This document shows positions 23,859 through 34,700 of a stretch of 64,000 nucleotides of DNA, piece after piece. The notes beneath the pieces were generated by a model, which made no database searches, was not told the DNA's origin, and saw only the letters and a list, made by a program, of their open reading frames with translations. This DNA is from Furcasterigmium furcatum (Eukaryota; Ascomycota; Sordariomycetes; Glomerellales; Plectosphaerellaceae), in contig BCIA01000003.1 in NCBI GenBank assembly GCA_001599815.1, positions 3,720,001 to 3,784,000 on the forward strand, given 5' to 3'. Position numbers and translations under genes: made by a program. Every line of letters starts with the position of its first letter. Positions within the stretch are counted from its first letter, which is position 1.

Positions 23859-23954
23859 GTCCAGCTATAATGTCGTCCAGCTACAATTCCGTCCAGCCAT
23901 AACACCATCCAGCTAGGATGCCGTCCAGATATAATGCCGTCCGGATATGCTGCC
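23859..23954 (+). repeat. Six tandem copies of a 16-bp unit
   Basis: Units begin at 23859, 23875, 23891, 23907, 23923 and 23939, each 16 bp with no gaps. The consensus is GTCCAGCTATAATGCC. Units differ from it at one to six positions, and the GTCC/ATCC start and the CC or TC end are best kept. One or two related units (GTCCAACTAT..., GTCCAGATGCGTTGCC) stand in copy C at 26581-26616. There are no unique spacers between units, so this is a minisatellite and not CRISPR. Confidence 0.85.
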
Positions 23955-24112
23955 CTTGGAAATATCTGTAATTGAGTAAGAGGATATCTTGATTTCTTGG
24001 ATTTGAGTGAGAGGCTATGTCAGTTTCATAAAGTTGACCATGAGGTCATCTCGATTTTCTGAGGCTCGATTTAACGCCTCTTGGTCGACGTGGCTGTTCC
24101 AAGGGCGGCCAT
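23955..24112 (+). repeat. Dispersed degenerate repeat, copy B (left flank of the orphan gene)
   Basis: Continues directly from the 16-bp array. It contains three degenerate units of about 30 bp (around AGGATATCTTGATTTCTTGG, AGGCTATGTCAGTTTCAT and AGGTCATCTCGATTTTCTGA). Then come GGCTCGAT, GGTCGACG and the terminal phrase AAGGGCGGCCATCTGTT. The same order appears in copy C on the other side of the gene, in direct orientation. Confidence 0.75.
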
Positions 24113-24157
24113 CTGTTCTGCCCCTCGCTCTCCGTCCGAGTACCAGGCCACTGCTAA

Positions 24158-26555
24158 TTGGGAGTCCCAATAGCTGTCTCAATAGCTGTCAGCCGCACAT
24201 CCCTTGTCAGCACCCACGCATACCCGATATCGATTCCTGACAACGGTCCCTCGAGTCCCGTGGAGCTTCCTGAGTCTGCTATCTGTACCACGATGGCCAG
24301 GGCACCGACGTTCCGTGGACCGAAAACTTTCCTGTATTTCATTGTCGCCCAAGCCGAGCCAGATCGATATCGGCCAGTGGCCGTCGCTTTTCTTGATATC
24401 TACGCTTGCTATGGAAGCCGAGAGGCCCGCGTCGTCAACCATTGTATGCAGGTCATCAAAGTTCTCTCCGCCGCCGAAAATCGTGCCATCATCCACGCGG
24501 AACTGAGTCTGGCAGCTGGGTTCTATCGGGCCAGCAACAGCCCGCCCGAACCACGGGCTGAGCCGGAGCACTACTACACCGACCCTGTCTGGGACAAGGA
24601 TATACAGGAATTCCCCTTTCTGTCGACGGCTCTGATGGTGGCCTTGAGCCACGATGTTCTCCCTCGCGCCCGCTGGCGCTTTCCTCGGCCCCAGCCTCTG
24701 AGCACTGCTTTCAGGGTCGGTACCGACCTCTTCGGCATGGTTGTCATTGACATTACAGAGCTTCACAATATCCGGTACGGCATTGTTGCCTTCAGACTCC
24801 TCTCCAGTGATTCCGATGACGACAGTGAGCCCGGTTCTGGACGGCTTCCCGAGTTTGAAGAACAGCAGCTGCGTGTGCCACTGTCGGCGGCCGGTTATCT
24901 GGACAAATTCGGCTACTCGATTGATGAAGATTCCCAAGAGTCGTTCACGCAGCTGCAGTCCATGCACCTCATTGATACCACGGCAATGGACTGTACGTCT
25001 CAGCGGCAACTTTGACGACGTTGTTGTTCCGCCAGGTGTTGACACTATCACAGATATCTGGCCCTGCGAAGACGAAAATCCGAACGTCGGCCGCCGACAT
25101 GGCAGGCACACCGCCAACTCTCTCTCTCACCAGGCTATCAGGGCCCTCATCAGCAGCACTCAGGAAATGGAAGCACGATTTGACATGTCCGCCTTTGCCA
25201 CCCCTTTGAAACTCCCACACTTCCGAGGCTCCCTTCGACGGCAACTTTGTGACGACCCGGGCAGCCTAGGCTCTTCTCCTGCTGCTGGGCAGCTTCTTCC
25301 ACTCGCCTTCGGCGAGCAGAAAGATGTGAATTGGAGCCCTTTCAGGAACATCTCGTACGGAGACATCGCAGCTGCCATAGAATCGCCTCTGCTACAAGGA
25401 GCCGAGTCTCTCGCACTATGTATCACCAGAATGCAGGGCGACCCAGACGTGTTACTAGACACATTAGGTCGACTCGAGAACCTACAGCATATCATCTTTC
25501 TTGAGGACCCCGGAAGAGCCAACGATGAGGCCAGCAGGTGCTTGTTCCTTCGCATGTCAACCAGTCCTGCTTACATTCAGCTGCTACAATCCAAGACAAT
25601 CACGGTGTCATGCTCATACTCTGCACCTTTGCGGAAACGATTATGGCTCCCGACCACGGGCTACACGCCCCCAGCCCAGGTATACCCTGTCCAGCAGATG
25701 TTCACGCGGCGGCAAACACGGCTTAAGGGTACCAAGAAATTCTTCCCCAGCTACTATCACACCGGCGACGGCCTGCTAGGGCCTGAGCGCTTTGCCGCCG
25801 GCTTCCTCCGGTATTTGAGCTCGCTTGGGATGGACGATCGACTCCTCAACTTCTCCCGCGCACCACAGTCACTCGAGGACTCCGCAGAGGGCCGTACGGG
25901 ACCTCTCTTGGCCGAAGTTGTCTCCGTTCCCCGAAATCCTATCACGGGGCAGGGCCATGTTGCTGAGGTCCGCAACGAGTGCTGGGCCAAGCCCCGTGAC
26001 CTCGACGAGGGCTCATGGACTGTATTAGTCTCGATCGAGTCCTGCAGGGAGCGGGACCCAGAGCATTGGCCTGAATACTCTCGCCGGCCCGTGGCGCGAG
26101 TTGTGCGCTACGCGTTCGTGCGCGCCCGCCGGCGCCTGGCTATCGAAGACCGCGGCGCTCCCATCGAGCCCGGGGACCTCGAAGTCTGCGGTTTAACCGA
26201 GTTCCTCAGAGCTACGGCGCCGCACGTCGCGAGCGAGGTGGTGCAGAGACGGCTGGAGGAGGCGTCAAGAGACGTGGCTACTCTTAGCACCCCAGCTCCG
26301 CTTGACCCTGGAGAGCGCTGGATATCTGTACTCGATGCCACAGCTGCAAGCTCACTGCTGGACGACTTTTTAGAGGACGCGTCTTTCATACGGGATAACC
26401 TGCGTTACGCGATGGCAGAGGACCCAGAGGAGGTATGGTACCCTGAGCTCCTCGAGTCCGTCGACATCGCGAATATGAAGCTTCCGAAACGGAGTGGAAG
26501 CAGCTTCATTGCGCGGGGAGAGTCTAACATCCAACCGTGGATGGAGGGGGCGTGA
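24158..26555 (+). CDS. Uncharacterised fungal protein, repeat-flanked orphan gene
   Basis: Two exons (24158-24992, 25054-26555) join through a 61-nt GTACGT...CACAG intron to 778 residues. I do not recognise a named domain. The N-terminal third, after a possible internal start at 24293, contains KTFLYFIVAQAEPD, RPVAVAFLDIYACYGSREAR and an acidic Ser/Asp segment. The second exon contains a leucine-rich, LRR-like segment (LCITRMQGDPDVLLDTLGRL, ENLQHIIFLEDP), then APLRKRLWLPTT, a cluster of basic and aromatic residues, and a long acidic helical tail. No signal peptide or membrane span is evident. Without the intron the two frames look like a frameshift; the splice removes that. It sits between direct repeats B and C, and its codon choice seems less GC-biased than its neighbours'. 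Function is unknown. Confidence 0.75.
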
Positions 26556-26580
26556 GAGAAGTGAAATGAATACATGGCCG

Positions 26581-26762
26581 GTCCAACTATGGATGTTGCC
26601 GTCCAGATGCGTTGCCCTTGGAGTCTCTTTAATTGAGAAAGAGGGCATCTCGATTTCTTGCAATCAAAAGAGAGGCCAAGTCAATTTCTTGAGCTCAAGA
26701 GAGGGGTCATCTGAATTATCCAAGGCTCGATCTGAAGTCTGTCGTTCCGAGAGGGCGGCCAT
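26581..26762 (+). repeat. Dispersed degenerate repeat, copy C (right flank of the orphan gene)
   Basis: Begins 26 bp after the orphan stop with one or two 16-bp-like units. Next is GTTGCCCTTGGAG, which matches CTGCCCTTGGAA in copy B. Three units of about 30 bp follow (26641-26670, 26671-26700, 26701-26730), then AAGGCTCGATCTGAAG and GAGGGCGGCCATCTTTT. Order and orientation match copy B. Confidence 0.75.
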
Positions 26763-27575
26763 CTTTTGTGTGACCCGCTTGCAAGTTGCCAGGATATGTG
26801 CTCAATTGACAAAGTCGGGCAATAAAACGGTCTCTCCAGATATTTGGGAGTTGGTGTTTTGGGTACCTACTCACTCCGGGTATTTGAGGAGAGGTCGTCA
26901 GAGTGACATGAGTCCTTCACGGGCCTTAGTATGCATACGAATAGAAAAGGGGCACTTCTAATTTGGTGCGTTACCGAGTCGGGAAGCTGCCCAGTGGCGG
27001 GGAAGCTGTGAGGTCGGGTCTCCTGAGTTTAGACCACCTGCACCACCACCAAGCGCTTAAGACGGTACCGCTAGTACCAGTACGTCCAGTATGACGTGGG
27101 CTCGTATCACAGCGCGGCGGCGAGCGTTGACCCCCAAACACACCGTCATCCCGCCCCAGTATTGGGGTCCAACTTTTCGATCTTCCTTCCGCAACAACCT
27201 TGGAAAGATCCGAACCTCCTCTCCCTCACATCACAGCCTTGCCAAAGATTCCGACGCGAGTGCCCAACTCACTCCAAGTCGTTTGGCGGGTGGCGACCGT
27301 CTTGTCACAACCAGCAGCTTGCGACGACAAATCCCGTGTTCGAGAAGCCCGCGCGCCCTGTCCAACAACCCCCGATACGACCTGATCCCAATACGATAGC
27401 CCCCCGATTGTCCAGCGGTCACATTACCGGCCTGCTAGCTGAAGCATAATATCTACTGCAATACTGTCCTGCGATCGCGCCGAGTGCACCTTTGGTTCTT
27501 GCGTCGTCGTGTCGCATCATTCTTCGTCCGTCATCCTCGAGTCTGGCGCCTCCTCCGCCGCCATTGCTGCCAGAC
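26763..27575. promoter_or_regulatory. Upstream region of the Munc13-like gene
   Basis: 813 bp between repeat C and the next start. Frames such as 27096-27449 are short and shadow each other. Pyrimidine-rich leader sequence precedes the ATG at 27576. Confidence 0.4.
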
Positions 27576-30500
27576 ATGTCGTCCGCCTCCCGAAGTTCTT
27601 ATCTCCAGCGTCGCCTCGACAGCAAGAGGGGCAGCGTCAACCCCAGGGCTTCCTCGAGGGCCCCGAACCGCAACGATGTCAGTCCCGATGACGCCTACAC
27701 ATTCGCTCTGCGCATCGCCTACCTCCACCACCTCCTCCAGCCCAAGGGAAAGAAGAAGCAGTGGGTTGCCGCCCCGAAGCCCGCCCACAAGTCGACATCG
27801 AGTGTGAACGAGCTGGTGCTTCAGTTTGGATCCAGCGGCTCACATACGGTCAAGCTTCCGTCGGGCTTCCGACATCCCCTGGAGAAGAAGATTAGGGAGG
27901 TCGTCCAGGGCATTTTCCCGCTCCCGGGATACAACGATGCCGCCGTCAAGCGGACCTTCGCCCAGGCGTACACCTCCGTCACCGAGTCGAGCTTCCAGAA
28001 GGCCGTAGACGATAATCGGAAGATCGAGCCGTATCTCTTACTGTTCTACTCCTCCGCCACCAAGGCTGCGATCGCGACGGCCCAGCAGGCCGGCACCTTC
28101 CAGTCGGACGACTCGTGGAAGCTGCTTCCTGACCGGCACGTCGCCCTCTTCATCCGGCTTGTTTCGCATATGCTCCGGGAGCAGGGTCACGACCGCGAAA
28201 GGCCGGAGCTGATGGAGCGCTTGACGACCCTCGAGCACAAGCTGCTGACCAACGACCAGAACCTCGCCGCTGCCTCCAGCCAGGACGGAGGCAAGATGAT
28301 CGAGGTGACGCTGCCCTTGAGCTACGACGTCAAGGACATGCAAATGGTCCTGGTTGTCGCTCGCACATTTGGCCGATCCAACTCGGAGGTGCAGAAAGAC
28401 ATCGACAGCCATCGAAGCATATGGACTGAAGAAGCCGCCCTACGAGACATGAAAGCATACCAACACCGACTCAACGCCGATGCTGGAGGCTCTCTGAGAA
28501 AGCACGACTTCGACATTGATGAATCCTTCGAGGAATGGAAGAAGTCGGAGGCACCGCACCTTTCATCTATCATGCTCGATATCCTCACTGCCAAGCCAGA
28601 ACTGGCCAAAACCTCCTCGTCAGCAGCTTCGACGGAGAAGCCGCTTCCGGGGCGGCCAGTGTCATTCTACGGAGACGACCAGGCCTACGCTGATTTAAGT
28701 AGAGCTCTGTCAAGCCCGGACTCGTCCAGCCTTCCATTCGATCACTCCATGGCATTCAGCTCCCTGTCAGTCGACGACTCTGCCAGTGCCCGAAGTGTGG
28801 AGGACCCGGTCTACGCGTTCATCCCCCCCTCCCCTCGGCCGTTCTTCAAGACCATTCTTGAATGCTGCATCAACTACGACCACCTTCATTCGGATCCCAG
28901 TCTGCCCTACACCCCCATCTCCAAGCCACGAGGGGAGCTGCTGCTCGAGCTGTGTGTTTGGTGGCGCATACCTCAGTTCTCCAGGCTGATTGCACTCTTG
29001 GAGGTTGCCACCAAGAAGTTTCTAGATCAAGAGATGAGCGTGGACCAGATCTCTGACGTTTTCGACACCATCAACAAAGGATCCGTGGAGCACAAAAAGC
29101 CGCCTCATATGCACATGTACGCCGCCGGACTACGCGACATCGACCGGAGACTCTGGACACTGCAGGACTACGCCACGTATCAGCGCGCCCTCGGTGACGT
29201 ACATGAAGCCTTGCTGCGGGACCTTTTCGAGCACCTCAAAGGGTGCTACGGGCCGAAGCCACCGAACATTGGAACTCTGATGACGGTCTTGGAGGAGTAC
29301 ATCGAGAGCGATCCGGCTTTCAACCCTCGGTCGCAGCAGGACTTCACGAACCAGCTCGCGGAGGCCCTGAACCATTCAGCCCGCGACGCCTATCGGGAGA
29401 TTGTCAACAACAAATTGCCCGAAAATGCCGACGAGTGGCAGTTCGCTCATGTGATCAACGTCTGGCAAGCTGTGGAATCCAAGTTGAAGAAAATTCAGAA
29501 TCGTTTTAAGAGAACGCCTGATCTCATGGGCGTCCCAGTCGTCGCTCTCTTGGTCGAGACGATGTTGCCATTATTCGAAGAAGACACAGCCCACATCATC
29601 AAGAAGTGCATAGACGCAGCACATGACCAGGGAGAGGAGATCGACATCGAGGACGGCTTCCAGCTGTACCGGGAAATGGTCAAGGCGAGGGCCAGTCACC
29701 AGAGATACCTCCCCAACCAACCTTTTGCTTTCGACATTGAGGAACTCCTCATCTCGTTTGTCTGGCGCTGGGTTCGCCTCGCAGAGGAGAGGATGATCGC
29801 GTTTGTCGAGAACGCCGTAAAACAGGACACCTTCGAAATGCGGTCGAAGGAGCCGATGCCCCCAGACGAGCATCGTCATAGCGTCTCCATCATCGACTTG
29901 TTCTCGTTCTTCACCACGAGCCAACGTCAAGTCGAAGAACTCGCTTGGGACAACGAGCTGCACATCGCCCAGTTCATGACAACCCTGGCCCATGCTTTTG
30001 CGACGGGTATAGAGAGGTACTGCGAAGAGGTCGGCAGGCTGTTTGCTGCTGATCTCGACCGTCTGTCGCCCCAGGAGATTGCTGCGGCCTCGAGAACGGC
30101 GCAAGAAAGATTCATGCAGTATGCCAAAGACGCTTGGAACACCAAGGAGAAAGCGCAGCCCTTCCAGTTTAGCCCAAAGGTAAGACCCGATACATGCGCT
30201 GGAGGCGGCGGATGTGCCCAGCTGACCTCTGTAGTCGTTTGTCATACTCAACAACATCGAGTACGCGAAGCAGCAGCTTGACCAGCTTCAAGCAAATATG
30301 GAAGTTGAGCGGCGTGCCGCGATCATCCACAAGGCCGAGGGTCCGAGACCGCCAATCCGCAAACCTAACAAGTACAACTTCACCGTTAAGATGGTTGAGG
30401 GCGAGGACCTGAAGGCCTGCGACCCCAACGGTTTGAGCGACCCCTACGTTGTTCTTGTCGATGAGCGTCAGAAGCGCCTGCACAAGACGCGAGTCGTCCG

Positions 30501-31799
30501 CAAGAGCCTGAACCCCCGTTGGGACGAGTCTCGAGACATCACGGTCACAGCGCCCATCACGATCATTGCCACTGTCTGGGATGACGACATGTTCGGCGAT
30601 CACGATTTCGTTGGCAGGACGTCCTTTAAGTTAGACCCTGTCCATTTCAGTGATTACATACCCCGGGAGATCTGGCTGGACCTCGACACGCAGGGAAGGA
30701 TACTTGTCAAGATCAGCATGGAGGGCGAGCGTGACGACATTGAGTTCCAGTTCGGCAAGGCTTTCAGGGACCTCAAGCGCACAGAGCAGACGATGGTGCG
30801 CAAGATCACCGACAAGGTATGTATCCTGGTGTTGGCGCAGGTGGCAGGCGAGATGCTAATCTCTAGCAGCTTCGTGACCAGATCAACACGGCCATCTCTC
30901 ACGAGACACTTCGCCTATTGGTCCGGGGAGCGGGCATAGGAGCCTCCGTTTCCAGTCTGTGGAAGAAGAGGGCGTCCACCGCGCCCGCCGCCCTGACGCG
31001 GGACGAGATTGTCACGGCCCTCCATGGCCTGTTCGAGTACTTTGACGACAATTTCAGCATCATGAACCAGACGCTCACAAATGACACGATGCGCGCGGTC
31101 ATGCTGCGCCTGTGGAAGGAGGTCCTAATGGCTTGCGAGAACCTCCTCGTGCCGCCCCTGTCGGACAAGCCGTCCGACCAGCGCCAGCTGAGCCAGAAGG
31201 AAGTGGACGTCGTCTACATCTGGCTCAAGGCGCTCTTCGAGTTCTTCAACCACCGCGACGAGGACGGGAACGAGCTCGGCATCCAGGGCAACGACCTCCG
31301 GTCACCTAAGTGGCACGACCTCGCCGGGCTCAACTTCTTCTACTTCGAAACGACTAACAATCTGATCCGCGAGTCGGAGCGCATGGCCGCAGGCAACGCA
31401 GAGCGGGCGAAGCAGGCCCTCCTGTCGCCGGGCGGCAATAGGCACTCCGCACCGGCCCCGATGGCCGCCGCGGGGCAGATCTCGGCGTTCGGCAGCATGG
31501 GCACGATCCGCCGCGGCAAGAGCATCATGATGAGCCGCAACCTGGGGACGATGCGGCGCGCCAAGGAGGAGAAGCGCAAGGAGGCGCAGGCCGACCCGAA
31601 CGACGACATGATCCTCAGGATCCTGAGGATGCGCCCCGAGGCGACGGGGTACCTCAAGGAGCGCAGCCGGCAAAAGGAGCGGCAGTCCGCGAGGGTCGCG
31701 GCCGCCCTCATCGTGAGCAACAGCAAGACCCAAGGCTGGACGACGGGCGGGAACATCGGCGGCGGTGCCTATGGGAGGAACAACCTGCCTAGGCGGTAG
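27576..31799 (+). CDS. ync13: Munc13/UNC-13-like C2 and MHD-domain protein (Ync13-like)
   Basis: Three exons (27576-30179, 30235-30816, 30867-31799) encode 1,372 residues. UNC-13/Munc13 proteins prime SNARE-dependent vesicle fusion; the fission-yeast relative Ync13 works in exocytosis and endocytosis during septation. Seen: a long helical N-terminal region, an MHD1-like region around residues 500-830, and a C2 domain at about 910-1020 (NFTVKMVEGEDLKACDPNGL, SDPYVVLVDE, VWDDDMFGDHDFVG). Its Asp residues are suitable for Ca2+ binding. An MHD2-like region follows (IVTALHGLFEYFDDNFSIMN), then a basic Arg/Lys-rich tail. A C2 between two MHDs is the Munc13 order. The start at 27576 was preferred to an in-frame ATG at 27492 because the extra 28 residues are low-complexity. 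The last acceptor is TAGCAG, so one Gln may be optional. Confidence 0.9.
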
Positions 31800-34700
31800 G
31801 GCGTTGCTGCTTCCGCCGCGTGACGTTCGCAGGTTAAGTCATGATATCAAGGGCGAGCGAGAGAGCGTCCCACGAGCGAGGAGAGGGATATGCGATCCCA
31901 TCACGCGGATCGCCTCGTCCCGGGCACCTCCCGAGGAGGGCAGATGGGGTCCGGCATGCGTGTTCTTTTGGTGATTTTCTTATATGTATGCATGCCATGA
32001 CGAGAATGGTTATTCATAGCGACGAGGCGAGGGGCAAGCGAAGCATGAAGCAGGCCTTAATGGTTTTTTTTTCTCTTTCCTTCGAAATTGACGTTTGAGA
32101 TACCTCTCGGGTCCACTTCCCACGCATGAATGGGATGATGGGATGTTCGCTCAGGTCGTGACTGCATTAAAGGGGGATTTCCATCCCATGATGTTGCCCT
32201 GAGGAGGGACGTTTTGGGACAATATTTCGCCACTCAGAAGGGCCATTTCAGACCGGCCAACAAGGCTGACAGTGGCACACCCGTCTCCTTGACGGCCCTT
32301 ATTTCCCCCGCTGACTCGAACACGAACTTCTCTTTCACGGGGCTTCGACGGCCCCTGAATCGTCTGGCGCCAAGATGGGCTGACAAGAGGATCTAGGCGA
32401 CGGAAACGGCAAGGCTCCATCGGAGAAAAAAACGCGGCGCTCACACCAAAATCTCTGGAGGGAGTACTGTGCTTTTCTGAGGCCATGACGTCCTGAGTGA
32501 GAGCTCAGGTCGGCTGCCTTCACCATGCGGCACAGCGAGGATACACTTGCCCGTGTCCAACCGTCGCCGTGGCCAGGGCGTGGCCGCAGCGCTGGCCGCC
32601 TGAACCGATCGATGGAGCGGTGCCACGTGCTAGACGTTGAGGGCTAGGGTAACCCGGTTTCAGGCGCGCCGAGTCTGCTGGGTCGTTCAGGCGCGCTGGC
32701 AGCCCGGATACGTCGTAGTAGCCTGGTCGAAGGCGGTTGTTCTGAGTCTGTCCTCCAGACAGGACCCTGTGGGCTTCGAGGAGGTTCGCCGTGTCAGCAC
32801 CACCGAGTGAGGCTTGGGCTTGGCACGTCAACCTAGCGATGGCTGTGGACGCAATGCGTCGGATCGGCCGAGTTCTGCCGCTCTGGCATCCCGGGAGGCT
32901 TGAGAGTGCCAAGGATTGAGGTCAGGTCCCTGCCGTATCGGTCCTAGCCCGTGCATGCGGTGCTGTGGTGGTGCGGAGAATGGCAGAGACACCGTCGTCC
33001 GGCTCCCCGAAGCGCAGGTAGAACGATATGATATTCATGAGGTCGGGTATCAGGGCGGGGTCCGGTCCACCGCGCGCCAAGGGAGGGAGCCGCATGCATG
33101 CGACCGATGTTGCGATTGTCGTCCTGAGACCCTGAGGGAGCTTGGAGGCAAGGAGGGGAGGGCAAGTTCGTTCAATGCGCAGATCCTGGCGCGCGTGTTT
33201 CTGATCGCGGAGTACTTGTACGTACTCGAGTACTCAAGCACCGTCCGTACCTGATACCAAGCACAGCCTGTCTGCTGGCCAACCCCTCAAGAGTATCGGA
33301 TCAAGTATGTACGCCTCTCGCCAGGCGTCACAGCGGACGTTCACGTGGGCGCCTGGGGAGTGCCGGACGAAAGATAACCAGGCATCTGGTCTGGTGCCCG
33401 AAGGAGGAATGAAGCAATTCAGGGTCTTTGGCGGGTTCCACCGCGCAAAACCCGTTTGGGTCTCCATCAGCCCCTGATCCGGTCCGCACCAAGGGGTCTT
33501 AGCTGGGTGGCAGGTGGTGATGGACCCACGCGAGGAGGCAGACGAACTGCTGAAAGTCTGAGGGACGATCGGGAGAGACGCTTTGCTTGGCCTACGTACT
33601 GAGGGCACGAAGTGGAAGCTAATGCTGTGAGTGCGCAGGGACCATCGTGGCACCGTGAGATTTGACATGTTCGACGTGACGACATGGGGATCGACACGGC
33701 CGTGTCCCGCGGGCATATGAGGCCGTGTTCAAGCTGCCGGGCGGCAGAGGATGCAGGTGGTCCTGTCCGGGCTGTCCCGAGCGGCTGGCACGGGGGTTTG
33801 TAGGCCTCGTGCGCTGCCTGATGATGCGGGCGGACTGTGAGGATTCGTGATACTGGGTGAGATTCTGTGCTTGCGGGATTAGGGGTATCTTGCAACTTGA
33901 TCTCATCGGACTGAGTGCATGAGCAGACCGGACGTGGGGATGGCGCCGAAACGGGCCACGCCATCGGCTTTAGGGTGCCGCTCTGCTTCCTTTTCGGGGT
34001 TGGGGGATATTATGAGCATCCAAGCTGGTGGGTGCTTATGGGTTGATCGAATTTGAGAGGTCATCGTCGGATTCTCTGCGTCTCTGATAAAGAGGGAGGG
34101 AGTACCAGGTGATGTCGGCGGCTTGAGTGCCACGGATAGCGACAGCATTGTTGATTGCACAGATGGTTCTCTTCGTGCGATGCGAGTTGAGGTGCTCACC
34201 ACGAGTTGCCGGGCCGAGCCATAGATAGGCACTTAATGGTGCCCTATGTCCGCACATGACATGAGTACAAGTATGAAGGAATGTTCGCATGTCTGGCTGT
34301 CTGTCTGTCTTTCAGGAGAACCCTGCAAAGATGAAACGCAGCCGACGGGGGAGAATGCGGCCACTCGCGAATCTCCAGCTAATCAGATTGGCGTCGGGCT
34401 GATCTCCTGAAGATCTCAAAAGGTCAAAACAGGAAAAGCCGAGGGGCAAGGTGGTATGTATTGATGATGCCAAGGGGAACTTCGACAGCAGCGAAGCGCG
34501 TCGGCGGTGCCAAGAAAGAAAACGCGCGCACTGTGGGAGCACCTGACTGACTCTGGTCGCCGGTCACCCCGCTCCCCTCTTCCATGTCAGCGGGCACAAA
34601 GCAGGCAAGCAGGCAAGCAGGGAGAGAAGAGCCCATGGGGTCGGTGGAGGAACGAACTTGGCCGCTGTTGGAGTGGGAGGCTGAGACAGGAGGCGGCGTT

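Noticed and set aside
23859..23954. CRISPR-like array
   Set aside because: Units are contiguous with no spacers, and the host is a eukaryote.
24980..25060. Frameshift in the orphan gene
   Set aside because: The change of frame is explained by a normal 61-nt intron (GTACGT...CACAG) that joins the two frames in phase.
24179..25117. Minus-strand open frame of 312 codons opposite the orphan gene
   Set aside because: It is the mirror of a GC-rich plus-strand exon. The plus-strand reading splices in phase to a second long exon and has the better protein composition.
33467..33964. Possible 165-residue minus-strand protein in the long gap
   Set aside because: Composition is that of random GC-rich DNA, with no splice continuation or conserved motif.
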